Source: Pseudochrobactrum asaccharolyticum (GTDB lineage Bacteria > Pseudomonadota > Alphaproteobacteria > Rhizobiales > Rhizobiaceae). Taken from it: DNA of 64,000 nucleotides. This document shows positions 27,197 through 36,712 of this stretch, piece after piece; the first letter of the stretch is position 1; the number at the start of each line of letters is the position of its first letter. The notes beneath the pieces were generated by a model. That model made no database searches. It saw only the letters and a program-made list of their open reading frames with translations, and had not been told where the DNA came from. The stretch spans positions 382,553 through 446,552 of the forward strand of contig NZ_QNRH01000003.1 in NCBI RefSeq assembly GCF_003314995.1, in the 5' to 3' direction. Made by a program: the position numbers and the translations under genes.

Positions 27197-28864
27197 ATGA
27201 ACAAGCATCTTCAAGACCCTATTACGCTGCGGATTATCCAGAACTCACTTCAGGCAACGGCGGATGAAATGTTCGCAGTCATGCGCAAGACTGCCATGAG
27301 TTCGATTATTTATGAAGTGCTGGATATGGGAACCGGCATTACAGACCCTAAAGGTCAGCTGGCATCCTCCGGCGCGGGTATTCCTGCATTCGTCGGTGTT
27401 CTCGACAAAGCGGTGAAAGTGCTGGTTGAGAAGTTCAACCAGCCGGGCGATATTGAACCGGGCGATGTTTTCGCAACCAACGATCCTTATTATGGCGGCG
27501 TTACCCATCTCAACGATATTATTGTGGCAATGCCCGTCTTCTCGGGAGATCAGATTATCGCATGGACAGCCGCTATCGGACATAATTCGGATGTTGGCGG
27601 CATGGCTCCGGGCTCGCTGAGCGGTGACGCAAACGAGATTTTTCAGGAGGGCTTACGCCTTCCGGCGATTAAAATGATCTCAAGGGGCGAGCCGATCCGT
27701 CCGGTCATTGAAATCATCAAAACCAATTCCCGTATGCCGGATGTCCTTGAAGGCGATGTCTGGGCGGCGATTGCCTCTGTGCGGATTGGCGCCAAGCGGT
27801 TGGTGGATGTCAGCGAGAAATACGGCGTTGAAACATTCAATCATGCCATGAGCTCATTCATGGATATGGGGGAGAAGATTGCGCTGTCCGAATTGCAGAA
27901 ACTGCCGAAAGGACAGTTTGAGCTTTCTGAAGAACAAGATGACGGCCGTATCTTTAATGTGAAAATTACGATCACAGATACGGAATTCATTGTTGATCTG
28001 CGTGATAATCCTGATCAGTCGGACAATCCGGTCAATACCAGTCGTGACGGTGTGATGATCTCCGCACAGATGCTCTTTAAATCTCTGACCGATCCTTATT
28101 CTGCGGCCAATGAAGGCTCATTCCGGCCTATCAAACTTCTGACCCGTAAAGGCTCGGTCTTTGAGGCGCAAGAACCGGCACCGATGGGCTTCTACTATGA
28201 GATTGAGTTGCGGGTTTACGATATTATGTGGCGCTGCCTTGCACCGCATGTATCTGATCGTCTTGCAGCCGGTCACTTCGCCTCGGTTTGCGGAACATTT
28301 ATCAGCGGTCTTCATCCTGATACCGGTCGCCAATATACAATTATTGAACCGCAGATCGGCGGCTGGGGCGCAAGCCGTACCGGCGATGGCAATAGTGCGA
28401 TGTTCTGTGGTTTCCATGGTGAAACCTATAATTGTCCGGCTGAAATCAATGAAGCGCGTAACGGGGTTTTTGTTGACCGTATGGAACTGAACCTTAATCC
28501 GGGAGGTGAGGGGAAACATACGGGCGGACGCGGTATTATTATGGATTATCGCGTGCGGGCTAATAACTGCCTTTTGACCATGGGCTATACCCGTTCGAAA
28601 TTTCCGCCTTGGGCACTTGAAGGCGGACATGAAGGCTCTTCCAACTATGTTGAAGTGCTGCGTGCAAAAGACGGCAGCAAAGAAACATACGCTTTTGTCT
28701 CCGGTTTGAAGGCTTACACGAACGATGTGATCCGTGTTGTGACCGGTAATGGCGGCGGATTTGGCGATCCGAAAGAGCGTGATCAAACCCTCGTGGCACA
28801 AGATATTCGCAATGGCGTGCTGAGTCTTGAGCGGGCCCGCTCTGTCTATGGCTATCAGGGCTGA
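27197..28864 (+). CDS. hyuB: Hydantoinase/oxoprolinase subunit B (HyuB family)
   Basis: Partner of HyuA, 555 residues. Recognisable blocks: ITLRIIQNSLQATADEM at the start, FATNDPYYGGVTHLND near residue 93, AAIGHNSDVGG, SRDGVMI, and GNGGGFGDPKERD near the C-terminus. GGGAGAG lies ahead of ATG 27197. HyuA and HyuB form the active complex; in some homologues they are fused. Two stem-loops follow at 28902-28964. Confidence 0.92.
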   Translation: MNKHLQDPITLRIIQNSLQATADEMFAVMRKTAMSSIIYEVLDMGTGITDPKGQLASSGAGIPAFVGVLDKAVKVLVEKFNQPGDIEPGDVFATNDPYYGGVTHLNDIIVAMPVFSGDQIIAWTAAIGHNSDVGGMAPGSLSGDANEIFQEGLRLPAIKMISRGEPIRPVIEIIKTNSRMPDVLEGDVWAAIASVRIGAKRLVDVSEKYGVETFNHAMSSFMDMGEKIALSELQKLPKGQFELSEEQDDGRIFNVKITITDTEFIVDLRDNPDQSDNPVNTSRDGVMISAQMLFKSLTDPYSAANEGSFRPIKLLTRKGSVFEAQEPAPMGFYYEIELRVYDIMWRCLAPHVSDRLAAGHFASVCGTFISGLHPDTGRQYTIIEPQIGGWGASRTGDGNSAMFCGFHGETYNCPAEINEARNGVFVDRMELNLNPGGEGKHTGGRGIIMDYRVRANNCLLTMGYTRSKFPPWALEGGHEGSSNYVEVLRAKDGSKETYAFVSGLKAYTNDVIRVVTGNGGGFGDPKERDQTLVAQDIRNGVLSLERARSVYGYQG

Positions 28865-28901
28865 CAGAAATAGCGACTTCTGAAGCGTAGTTTTAAGTCA
28901 A

Positions 28902-28964
28902 CATATTTCGCCTCGTCAGTGAGGCGAAATATGAAAGCCCCTTTGCGTCTTGCGGACAGGGGCT
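28902..28964 (+). other. Tandem stem-loops between hyuB and M24 peptidase genes
   Basis: First stem CATATTTCGCCTC / GAGGCGAAATATG (13 pairs, loop GTCAGT, 28902-28933); second stem AGCCCCT / AGGGGCT (28936-28942 and 28958-28964). They fill the 128-base gap inside the operon. Neither has a good T-tract. Confidence 0.6.
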
Positions 28965-28998
28965 GAGCCGGAAATCTTGTAATCTATGAAGGATGTTG

Positions 28999-30195
28999 AT
29001 GATGATTGGTTGTTCCGATTATGCAACAGAATTGGCAGCTATTCGCCTGTGGGAAGACAAGGCACCTGCAATCACAGATGACGAGCGTTGGCAGCGTATT
29101 GGTAATGCCAGAAAGCTGATGGCTGAAGAGGGCGTTGACGCACTTATCATCGGTGCCGGAACCAGCCTGCGATATTTTACCGGTATTCGCTGGGGGATGA
29201 TTGAACGGCTGGTTGCTTTAGTTCTGCCTTTGCAGGGAGAGCCGGTTATTATTTGCCCTGCTTTTGAAGAAGGGTCGCTAACCGCAGAATTCTCTATGGA
29301 TATACGCGGTTGCTATTGGCAGGAACATGAAAGTCCCTATGCGCTTGTTGCCCGTGTCCTCGCGGAGAACCAATGCGCTGCGCTGGCCATAGACCCGTCC
29401 CTTCCGTTCGGCATGGTGCACGAGTTGAGCTGCGCTCTGGCAAACGTCAAAATATCTTCAGCAAGCAACATTGTTGATCAATGTCGCCGCATTAAATCGC
29501 CTGCGGAAATTGCGATTTTGCAACAAGCCAAGCTGATGACCCTTGAAGTGCAAAGGCGCGCATCCCGTATTCTGAAAGCGGGAATGAAGGCAAGTGAGGT
29601 TTGTTCCTTTATCACTGAAGCACATAAAGCCATTGGCAGTGACGGCACGACATTTTGTATTGTCCAGTTTGGCACTTCCACCGCCTTTCCGCATGGGTTG
29701 CCGCAGGACGATGTTCTGGCAGAGGGAGATATGGTGCTGGTTGATACCGGCTGTCTCGTGGAGGGATATAATTCCGATATTACACGCAGTTATGTTTTCG
29801 GAGAACCTGATGCCGAGCAGCAGCGTATCTGGAATATCGAAAAAGAAGCACAATTAGCGGTCTTTAACGCTGCCCGTCCGGGTGCTCTTTGTGAGGTTCT
29901 GGATCATGTTGCCCGTACGATTCTTGAACAGCACGGATTGGGACCTGACTACCAGCTGCCGGGTTTACCTCATCGCACAGGTCACGGCATCGGCATGACT
30001 ATCCATGAGGCACCATATCTCGTACGCGGCGATAAAACTCCGCTGCAAGCGGGAATGTGTTTTTCCAATGAACCGATGATTGTTATTCCGGATCGCTTCG
30101 GCATCCGCCTTGAAGACCATTTTTATCTCACGAAGACAGGTGCGCAATGGTTTACGGAACCAGCACTTAGCATCACGCAGCCTTTCGGAGAATAG
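28999..30195 (+). CDS. M24 family metallopeptidase (Xaa-Pro peptidase/creatinase fold)
   Basis: Pita-bread hydrolase, 398 residues from ATG 28999 (GAAGGA five bases upstream; ATG 29002 is also possible). Creatinase-type N-domain then the catalytic domain with all five metal ligands visible: VDTG (near 249), NSDITR (near 260), GHGIG (near 330), SNEPMI and RLEDHF. Members cleave Xaa-Pro peptides, creatine or other N-carbamoyl/amidino-like substrates. In a hydantoin-type operon it may open or hydrolyse the product of HyuAB; that is inference. Confidence 0.87.
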   Translation: MMIGCSDYATELAAIRLWEDKAPAITDDERWQRIGNARKLMAEEGVDALIIGAGTSLRYFTGIRWGMIERLVALVLPLQGEPVIICPAFEEGSLTAEFSMDIRGCYWQEHESPYALVARVLAENQCAALAIDPSLPFGMVHELSCALANVKISSASNIVDQCRRIKSPAEIAILQQAKLMTLEVQRRASRILKAGMKASEVCSFITEAHKAIGSDGTTFCIVQFGTSTAFPHGLPQDDVLAEGDMVLVDTGCLVEGYNSDITRSYVFGEPDAEQQRIWNIEKEAQLAVFNAARPGALCEVLDHVARTILEQHGLGPDYQLPGLPHRTGHGIGMTIHEAPYLVRGDKTPLQAGMCFSNEPMIVIPDRFGIRLEDHFYLTKTGAQWFTEPALSITQPFGE

Positions 30196-30245
30196 GCACA
30201 TTTAACAAGAAACGAGCCGTTCAAGGCTCACTGGGGAGGAACTGA

Positions 30246-31535
30246 ATGTCTGGTTTATCAAACGAGGCAGCTACGAGCGGCTATGCCAAAGAACTGGTGC
30301 CTGAAAGTGAACAGGGCACTGGCTGGAAGATTTTCTTTATTGTTGCAGGCAGCCTGTGCGGATTACCTGTTTTTATTCTTTCAGCGCATATTTTCTCAAG
30401 CCTTGGCTTTGTTCAGGGCATGGCAGCTGTGGCTGTGGGAGGGGTAATTTCGGGTTTGCTGGGGGCTATGACGGCTTTTACCGGTTCTAAATCGCGCATG
30501 GGGCTGGCGTTGCTCGCAGATCAGGCATTTGGCCCATGGGGAGCAAGTCTGGTGAAACTGGTTATCGCCATTTCACTGATCGGATGGTTTGGTGTGAATA
30601 TTGGCGTTCTGGGTGTTACTGCTGCCAGTGCGCTCACACAGATGACCGGCTATAATATTGCTGCACTCACCGTTGGTTTGCCCGTCTGTTTACTTATTGC
30701 GGGTATCACTCTCTACGGCGCCTCCGGTCTGGAGCGTTTAGGCAATATTCTTGTGCCGGCTACTTTGCTGGTATTGATTGCTTCACTGGTTTTAGTTGCA
30801 CCGCAATTGGGAGAGGTTTGGAGCAAGCAGGGCAACGGTGCAATCAGTTTTGGCGGCGCTGTTTCTGCGGTTGTTGGTGCCTATGTTGTGGGCATCGTTA
30901 TTCAGCCGGATTATGGTCGATTTGTCCGCCGTCCTGCATTTGCGGCAATGGGGGCAGGTGTGGCGCTGGGGATTGCTTATCCGGTCATCATGACCATGTC
31001 TTCTGTCGCAAGTCTTGCATCGGGAACACCTGAATTTATTTCGGCAATGATCCTGCTGGGGTTTGGCTTACCTGCACTATTAGTGTTGCTGCTGGGGGCG
31101 TGGATTGATTCATCCGCATGTCTGTATTCTGCCAGCCTGTCACTGGCCAATCAGTTTCCGCGTTTCAGGTTCATTACGATTATCGCAGCAATAACAGTTG
31201 TGGGCGTGGTACTGGTTGTAGTGGGTGCGGATAAAGCGTTTATCCCGTTTTTGATCGCGCTGAGTGTAAGCCTGCCGCCGCTGGCAACAATTCTGGTACT
31301 TTCCGCGCTTTTGCCGCAACCGTCACACCCTCATGCTGTTCACAGAGCCATTCCAGTAGTGTGCTGGGCATTGGCAACGATTTTCGGTTTAATGACCAAT
31401 TACGGCTATTGGAGCTTTTCAACATTGCCGACATTTGATGCCGTTCTGATCTCGGCTGTTATCTTTATTATGTTGCGGGTTGCGGTCTCTTTTGCACCTT
31501 TAACGTCAGCCGTTAGTGACGGGTCAGTCGAATAA
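30246..31535 (+). CDS. NCS1 family permease (cytosine permease CodB-like)
   Basis: Inner-membrane importer, 429 residues with about twelve hydrophobic segments. CodB-like features are GLPVFILSAHIFSSLGFVQG near residue 37, a GWFGVNIGV motif near residue 118, and IQPDYGRF near residue 219. The NCS1 family carries purines, pyrimidines, allantoin and hydantoins (the hydantoin carrier Mhp1 is a member), which fits the locus. CTGGGGAGGAA precedes ATG 30246. Followed by a terminator at 31560. Confidence 0.88.
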   Translation: MSGLSNEAATSGYAKELVPESEQGTGWKIFFIVAGSLCGLPVFILSAHIFSSLGFVQGMAAVAVGGVISGLLGAMTAFTGSKSRMGLALLADQAFGPWGASLVKLVIAISLIGWFGVNIGVLGVTAASALTQMTGYNIAALTVGLPVCLLIAGITLYGASGLERLGNILVPATLLVLIASLVLVAPQLGEVWSKQGNGAISFGGAVSAVVGAYVVGIVIQPDYGRFVRRPAFAAMGAGVALGIAYPVIMTMSSVASLASGTPEFISAMILLGFGLPALLVLLLGAWIDSSACLYSASLSLANQFPRFRFITIIAAITVVGVVLVVVGADKAFIPFLIALSVSLPPLATILVLSALLPQPSHPHAVHRAIPVVCWALATIFGLMTNYGYWSFSTLPTFDAVLISAVIFIMLRVAVSFAPLTSAVSDGSVE

Positions 31536-31559
31536 TTATACCTTTTGCATTATCTGAAT

Positions 31560-31600
31560 AACCGGTCTGAAGTTGCTTTAAATGGTAATTCAGGCCGGTT
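31560..31600 (+). terminator. Terminator of the ureide operon
   Basis: Inverted repeat AACCGGTCTGAA / TTCAGGCCGGTT, 12 pairs with one G-U, 17-base loop, followed by TTGAATATTT. Placed just after the NCS1 permease gene and before the kdp control region. Confidence 0.65.
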
Positions 31601-31811
31601 TTGAATATTTACGTGTCAGCAAAAGTGTATCGTAAAGCACATTAATTTATGCGTTTTCATATATGAGATTTTTATATCTCTTATCATTTCCCTCTCTCGA
31701 ACCACTATGCATTTTTGCACCATAATTCCGCCTGATTTCGGCTCGTCCCGCCTTTAGCGGTGCGCCGGAAGCAGCCGTTGCATCTGCACCGGCTGAAATT
31801 CAGGAGTTCGG
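31601..31811 (+). promoter_or_regulatory. kdp operon control region
   Basis: AT-rich stretch ahead of the kdp genes. It contains a dyad GAGAT-TTTTAT-ATCTC at 31665-31680 inside a T-rich tract, resembling the AT-rich sites bound by KdpE in enterobacteria, though the match is loose. A clear promoter could not be fixed by eye. A GC-richer imperfect dyad (near 31770-31795) lies closer to the first gene. Confidence 0.35.
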
Positions 31812-31895
31812 ATGATGGATATCATTATGATTGCCGCAGGCGCCGGATTTATCGGCCTGTCTTATTTTTACGCCCTTGTTTGCGACCGGCTGTGA
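31812..31895 (+). CDS. Small membrane peptide upstream of kdpF
   Basis: 27-residue reading frame (MMDIIMIAAGAGFIGLSYFYALVCDRL) starting at ATG 31812 or 31815, with CAGGAG five to eight bases upstream. One hydrophobic helix followed by a charged end. Peptides of this pattern (short, one helix, Cys/Asp or Glu-Arg-Leu end) commonly precede kdpF in proteobacteria; the role is unknown. Ten bases separate it from kdpF. Confidence 0.65.
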   Translation: MMDIIMIAAGAGFIGLSYFYALVCDRL

Positions 31896-31904
31896 GGGCG
31901 CATC

Positions 31905-31994
31905 ATGTGGTTTGATTATGTTCTCGGCGGCTCGGTTGCCGCATTGCTCAGCCTCTATCTGCTTTATGCACTGGCACGACCTGAGCGCTTCTAA
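31905..31994 (+). CDS. kdpF: Potassium-transporting ATPase subunit KdpF
   Basis: 29-residue single-helix peptide, [20 protein letters not shown] then YALARPERF. The length and the A-R-P-E-R-F end are typical of KdpF, which stabilises the KdpFABC complex in the inner membrane. GAGGGCG lies just upstream. A repeat element separates it from kdpA. Confidence 0.88.
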   Translation: MWFDYVLGGSVAALLSLYLLYALARPERF

Positions 31995-31998
31995 CACT

Positions 31999-32053
31999 TT
32001 GTTTTGTCGCATTGTCCTACGCAAAACCGCTTCACACTTTTGCTGGAAATGCT
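31999..32053 (+). repeat. Rhizobiales-type intergenic repeat, half copy (copy 1)
   Basis: 55 bases that align closely with the right-hand half of the elements at 42322-42420 (opposite strand) and 54465-54563: core TTGTTTT..CGCATT, then AAAACCGCTTCACACTTTT and GGAAATGCT. Here only the second half is present. It lies between kdpF and kdpA and lengthens that gap to 83 bases. Confidence 0.75.
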
Positions 32054-32077
32054 TTAAAAGACAGAAAGTATCTTCCA

Positions 32078-33775
32078 ATGACTTTCAACGGAATATTGCA
32101 AATTGCGATCCTGTTCGGGCTCACAATTCTGCTGGTGAAACCGGTCGGTGGTTATCTGACCCGCGTGTTCACCGGTGAACGAACCTTCCTTTCGCCGGTA
32201 ATCGCACCGGTTGAGCGCGGCCTCTACAGATTGGCCGGAACCCATGAAAAAGAAGAACAACACTGGACGGTCTATGCGGCATCGTTGTTGATGTTCAGCA
32301 TTGCCGGTTTTGTGGCGCTCTATCTGTTGCAGCGTCTGCAAGGTGCATTGCCTTATAATCCTGCTGGTATGCAGGCTGTCGAGCCGACTTCTGCCTTTAA
32401 TACGGCAATCAGCTTCATGACCAATACCAACTGGCAGGGTTATGGCGGTGAAAGCACGATGAGCTATTTCACCCAGATGGCCGGTATCACAGTGCAGAAC
32501 TTTGTCTCTGCCGCAGTGGGTATCGCCGGAGCTATGGCGATTACCCGTGGCTTTGCCCGTTCTTCGAGCAATACCATCGGCAATTTCTGGGTCGATCTGA
32601 CCCGCGCCACGCTTTATGTGCTGCTGCCGATCTGCATCATCGGCACACTTGTACTGGTCTGGCAGGGCGTGCCGCAAAATCTCAATGATTATACGCTTGC
32701 AACCACGCTGGAAGGTGCGCAGCAAACCATTGCGCAAGGCCCTGTGGCCTCGCAGATGATTATCAAACATCTGGGCACCAATGGCGGTGGCTTCTTCAAT
32801 GCCAACTCGGCACATCCGTTTGAAAATCCGACGGCGTTGACCAATCTTATTCATCTGCTGTCGATTTTCGTAATTTCTACCGCCATGACCAATGTGTTCG
32901 GCCGTATGGTTGGCAATCAGCGTCAGGGCTGGGTGCTGTTCGCCGTCTTTGGCGTTCTGGTGGTGCTGGGAACATCAGTGCTCTATTGGGCTGAGGCCAG
33001 CGGTAATCCACTGATGCAGGCGTTGAGCGTGGTTGGCGGTAATATGGAAGGCAAAGAAGCGCGCTTCGGCATTGCGCTGTCGGCGCTGTTCTCTGAGGTC
33101 ACAACAGCGGCTTCCACAGGTGCGGTCAATAATATGCATGACAGCCTGATGCCACTCGGTGGTCTGGTGCCGCTGTTTAATATGCAGATCCCAAATCTCG
33201 GCGGTATTGGTGCTGGTATCTACGTCATGTTGCTGTTTTTCATTCTGGCAATCTTTATTGCTGGTCTGATGGTTGGCCGCACACCGGAATATCTGGGCAA
33301 AAAAATTGAGGCCAAAGAGGTCAAGATGAGCCTGCTGGCCACGCTCGGACCATCACTTGCCATTCTCGGTTTTGCTGCATTGGCTGTGGTTTTGCCGCAA
33401 GGTTTGTCGAGCATTCAGGATGCAGGCCCGCATGGTTTCAGCGAAGTGCTTTACGCTTACTCATCCGGTGCCAACAATAACGGCAGTGCCTTTGCCGGTC
33501 TCAATGCCAATACGCCTTTCTACAATCTCACCATTGGTTTTGCGATGCTGATGGGGCGCTTTTTGCTGATTGTGCCGGTGCTGGCGATTGCCGGTTCGCT
33601 GGCCGCCAAGAAAACCGTTCCTGCCTCGGCCGGTACATTGCCGACCACTGGCCCGTTGTTTGTTGGTTTGGTCTTTGGTGTGACGATGATTGTTGGTGGT
33701 TTGACTTTCTTTCCGGCCTTGGCGCTGGGGCCGGTTGTTGAGCATTTCGCAATGCTCTCCGGTCAGCTGTTTTAA
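32078..33775 (+). CDS. kdpA: Potassium-transporting ATPase subunit KdpA
   Basis: Potassium-selective channel-like subunit of the KdpFABC pump in the inner membrane. 565 residues from ATG 32078 (MTFNGILQ), chosen because family members begin there; an earlier in-frame start at 32012 would run through the repeat element. All four selectivity-filter regions are visible: [38 protein letters not shown] and GANNNGSAF. Ribosome binding site is weak (ACAGAAAG). Followed by a 55-residue reading frame and then kdpB. Confidence 0.95.
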   Translation: MTFNGILQIAILFGLTILLVKPVGGYLTRVFTGERTFLSPVIAPVERGLYRLAGTHEKEEQHWTVYAASLLMFSIAGFVALYLLQRLQGALPYNPAGMQAVEPTSAFNTAISFMTNTNWQGYGGESTMSYFTQMAGITVQNFVSAAVGIAGAMAITRGFARSSSNTIGNFWVDLTRATLYVLLPICIIGTLVLVWQGVPQNLNDYTLATTLEGAQQTIAQGPVASQMIIKHLGTNGGGFFNANSAHPFENPTALTNLIHLLSIFVISTAMTNVFGRMVGNQRQGWVLFAVFGVLVVLGTSVLYWAEASGNPLMQALSVVGGNMEGKEARFGIALSALFSEVTTAASTGAVNNMHDSLMPLGGLVPLFNMQIPNLGGIGAGIYVMLLFFILAIFIAGLMVGRTPEYLGKKIEAKEVKMSLLATLGPSLAILGFAALAVVLPQGLSSIQDAGPHGFSEVLYAYSSGANNNGSAFAGLNANTPFYNLTIGFAMLMGRFLLIVPVLAIAGSLAAKKTVPASAGTLPTTGPLFVGLVFGVTMIVGGLTFFPALALGPVVEHFAMLSGQLF

Positions 33776-33784
33776 AGGTGCATG

Positions 33785-33952
33785 ATGGCGAAGAATTCTT
33801 TTCTGATGAAGCAATTATTCCGTTCGAATTCCACACAGAAGCAAAATCTGCGCGGTGTGAAAAAGGAAGATTGCCCGAAACTCACCAGCATTATGCTGAT
33901 CCTTGTGCTGGCGATGCTGGCCGGTGTTTTCCTCGTGAAGGCGCTGACCTGA
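33785..33952 (+). CDS. Small single-helix membrane protein between KdpA and KdpB
   Basis: Reading frame of 55 residues (ATG 33785; ATG 33782 also possible), with AAGG six bases upstream, starting nine bases after kdpA. The first half is polar and basic (MAKNSFLMKQ...RGVKKEDCPK), the second half one membrane helix (LTSIMLILVLAMLAGVFLVKALT). Orientation by the positive-inside rule places the N-terminus in the cytoplasm. I do not recognise it as a standard Kdp subunit. The tight spacing and site support real translation. It could be an accessory or regulatory peptide of the pump. Confidence 0.62.
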   Translation: MAKNSFLMKQLFRSNSTQKQNLRGVKKEDCPKLTSIMLILVLAMLAGVFLVKALT

Positions 33953-34045
33953 GTTTAAGTTAAAACATTAACTTATCACTCTATTTCCATGAAAATTCTA
34001 TGCAGTTAATAAAATGATCTGCATAAATTCAGACGGAGGGCTCTG

Positions 34046-36106
34046 ATGAGCCAGTCAAAATCTTCCAGTATTCTGGATGCCAAAATCCTGTTGCCTGCGA
34101 TAGGCGGCGCTTTTCGCAAACTCGATCCGCGAAGCCTCGCTAAAAATCCGGTGATGTTTGTCGTTGCCGTTGTCACACTGTTGACGAGCGTGCTGTTTAT
34201 CAAAGATATGGCAAGCGGCGGCTCTGATCTGGGCTTCTCGTTTCAGATTATTCTGTGGCTGTGGTTTACCATTCTGTTTGCCAATTTTGCGGAAGCGGTG
34301 GCTGAAGGGCGCGGTAAGGCACAGGCGGAATCTCTGCGCCGCACCCGTACCGAAACCGAAGCAAAATTGCTGAGTGGTGACAGCAAGACCAATTATACGA
34401 TTATTGCAGGCAACAGCCTTAAAGTCGGTGATGTGGTGCTGGTGGAAGCCGGAGACATTATTCCATCCGATGGCGAGGTGATTGAAGGTGTGGCCTCGGT
34501 GAATGAGGCGGCGATCACCGGTGAATCCGCGCCGGTTATCCGTGAATCAGGCGGTGACCGTTCAGCCGTTACTGGTGGTACGCAAGTGCTGTCCGACTGG
34601 ATACGCGTACGGATTACCGCTGCTGCCGGATCGACCTTTATTGACCGTATGATCTCACTTGTGGAAGGTGCTGAGCGCCAGAAGACACCCAATGAGATTG
34701 CGCTGAACATTCTGCTTGCCGGTATGACGCTGATCTTTGTGCTGGCTGTCGTAACCATTCCGAGCTTTGCCACTTATGCAGGCGGTTCAGTGCCGGTGAT
34801 TGTGCTGGTGGCTTTGTTCGTTACGCTGATCCCGACCACTATCGGCGCTTTGCTCTCAGCCATCGGTATTGCCGGTATGGATCGCTTGGTGCGGTTTAAT
34901 GTACTGGCTATGTCCGGCCGTGCGGTGGAAGCTGCCGGTGACGTGGATACGCTGCTGCTCGATAAGACTGGCACAATTACGCTTGGTAACCGTCAGGCTA
35001 CAGAGTTTTGTGCCATCACAGGTGTCAGTGAACAGCAACTGGCCGATGCGGCGCAGCTTGCCTCACTTGCCGACGAGACACCGGAAGGTCGCTCCATCGT
35101 TGTGCTGGCTAAAGAGAAATACGGTATCCGTGCCCGCGATATGGCAAGCCTCCATGCAAGCTTTGTGCCTTTTACCGCACAAAGCCGGATGAGCGGTGTG
35201 GATGTGGATGGCAGTATCATCCGTAAAGGTGCTGTAGATGCGGTGCTGAAATATGTCGAGGCAGAAGGTGGTAAAGCTTCGACACCTGCCCAGCTACAGG
35301 AAATCCAGTCAATTGCCGCGCAGATTGCCAAGGCGGGTGGAACACCGCTGGCGGTGGTCAAGGACGGGCAGCTGATGGGCGTGGTCTCGCTGAAGGATAT
35401 TGTCAAAGGCGGTATCCGTGAGCGTTTTGCAGAACTGCGCCGCATGGGCATCCGCACGGTGATGATTACCGGTGATAATCCGATGACGGCTGCGGCGATT
35501 GCCGCAGAAGCGGGCGTGGATGATTTTCTGGCACAGGCAACTCCGGAGAACAAGTTGTCGCTGATCCGTGAGGAGCAGGCCAAGGGCAAGCTGGTGGCAA
35601 TGTGCGGTGACGGTACTAACGATGCGCCGGCGCTGGCGCAGGCTGATGTGGGCGTGGCGATGAATACCGGTACAGTAGCTGCGCGTGAAGCGGGCAATAT
35701 GGTCGATCTCGACAGCGACCCGACCAAGCTGATCGAGATTGTGGAAATCGGCAAGCAATTGCTGATGACGCGTGGTGCGCTGACAACCTTCTCGATTGCC
35801 AATGATATTGCCAAATATTTCGCGATTATTCCGGCAATGTTCCTCGCTTTCTACCCGCAGCTCGGTGTGCTGAATATTATGGGGCTGCATAGTCCGCAGA
35901 GCGCCATTCTCTCGGCCATCATCTTCAATGCGCTGATTATTGTGGCATTGATCCCGCTGTCACTGCGCGGGGTTAAATATCAGGCGGTTGGTGCGGGCGC
36001 ACTGCTGAGCCGCAATCTGATGATCTACGGTCTTGGCGGGATTATCGTGCCTTTCGTAGCGATCAAGCTGATTGATATGGCAATTACCGCTCTGGCTCTG
36101 GTGTAA
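34046..36106 (+). CDS. kdpB: Potassium-transporting ATPase subunit KdpB
   Basis: P-type ATPase subunit that drives potassium uptake. 686 residues: phosphorylation loop [10 protein letters not shown] near residue 310, TGES in the actuator domain near residue 156, TGDNPMTA near residue 475 and [10 protein letters not shown] near residue 518, with membrane segments at both ends. CGGAGGGCTCTG precedes ATG 34046. The 93-base gap before it follows the small membrane-protein gene. Confidence 0.96.
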   Translation: MSQSKSSSILDAKILLPAIGGAFRKLDPRSLAKNPVMFVVAVVTLLTSVLFIKDMASGGSDLGFSFQIILWLWFTILFANFAEAVAEGRGKAQAESLRRTRTETEAKLLSGDSKTNYTIIAGNSLKVGDVVLVEAGDIIPSDGEVIEGVASVNEAAITGESAPVIRESGGDRSAVTGGTQVLSDWIRVRITAAAGSTFIDRMISLVEGAERQKTPNEIALNILLAGMTLIFVLAVVTIPSFATYAGGSVPVIVLVALFVTLIPTTIGALLSAIGIAGMDRLVRFNVLAMSGRAVEAAGDVDTLLLDKTGTITLGNRQATEFCAITGVSEQQLADAAQLASLADETPEGRSIVVLAKEKYGIRARDMASLHASFVPFTAQSRMSGVDVDGSIIRKGAVDAVLKYVEAEGGKASTPAQLQEIQSIAAQIAKAGGTPLAVVKDGQLMGVVSLKDIVKGGIRERFAELRRMGIRTVMITGDNPMTAAAIAAEAGVDDFLAQATPENKLSLIREEQAKGKLVAMCGDGTNDAPALAQADVGVAMNTGTVAAREAGNMVDLDSDPTKLIEIVEIGKQLLMTRGALTTFSIANDIAKYFAIIPAMFLAFYPQLGVLNIMGLHSPQSAILSAIIFNALIIVALIPLSLRGVKYQAVGAGALLSRNLMIYGLGGIIVPFVAIKLIDMAITALALV

Positions 36107-36117
36107 GGAATAAACCC

Positions 36118-36681
36118 ATGTTGAAACAATTACGTCCTGCTGTGGTGATGATTGTCAGTCTGACCGTAATCACCGGTATTGCCTATCCGCTGGCTATGAC
36201 CAGTGTGGCGCAGACCCTGTTTCCCTCTCAGGCCAATGGCAGTCTGATCGTGAAGGACAATAAGGTGATCGGCTCATCCCTGATCGGTCAGCAATTCACC
36301 TCTGAACGGTATTTCCACGGTCGCCCGAGTGCAGCAGGAGAAGGCTATAATGCTGCATCCTCCGGCGGTTCCAATCTGGCGCCAACCAGCGCAGCATTAC
36401 TGGATCGTGTAAAGGCCGATGTAACTAAGCTGCAGGCAGAGAATCCAAATCAGGCGGTGCCTGTTGATCTGGTGACAGCATCCGGCAGCGGGCTTGATCC
36501 GCATATTACGCCGGAAGCGGCACTGTTCCAGATACCGCGTATTGCCAAGGCTCGCGGACTGGATGAGCGTAAACTCAAGACTTTGGTTGAAGCACATATA
36601 CAAGAGCGTTTGCTGGGTGTGCTCGGCGAGCCGGTTGTGAATGTGCTTGCGCTTAATCTCGCACTGGATCAGGTTAAATAA
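36118..36681 (+). CDS. kdpC: Potassium-transporting ATPase subunit KdpC
   Basis: Single-span subunit of the Kdp complex, 187 residues: N-terminal helix ([20 protein letters not shown]), [23 protein letters not shown] near residue 63 and [14 protein letters not shown] near residue 121, all family signatures. GTAAGGAA lies ahead of the ATG. Eleven bases after kdpB. Confidence 0.95.
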   Translation: MLKQLRPAVVMIVSLTVITGIAYPLAMTSVAQTLFPSQANGSLIVKDNKVIGSSLIGQQFTSERYFHGRPSAAGEGYNAASSGGSNLAPTSAALLDRVKADVTKLQAENPNQAVPVDLVTASGSGLDPHITPEAALFQIPRIAKARGLDERKLKTLVEAHIQERLLGVLGEPVVNVLALNLALDQVK

Positions 36682-36712
36682 GACAGAACATGCAGAGTCC
36701 GGATCATAATTG

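Noticed and set aside
32012-32077. Longer KdpA start giving a 22-residue extension
   Set aside because: The extension is mostly encoded by the intergenic repeat at 31999-32053 and KdpA proteins start at the equivalent of ATG 32078.
32054-32854. 266-codon - strand frame inside kdpA
   Set aside because: Fully antisense to the KdpA selectivity-filter regions; composition is His/Arg/Gln-rich, as expected of a shadow frame.
34993-35814. Long reading frame on the - strand inside kdpB (273 codons)
   Set aside because: It lies wholly antisense to kdpB, whose P-type ATPase motifs are intact; its protein is low-complexity (Ser/Ala/Ile rich) and resembles no family, so it is a codon-bias shadow.
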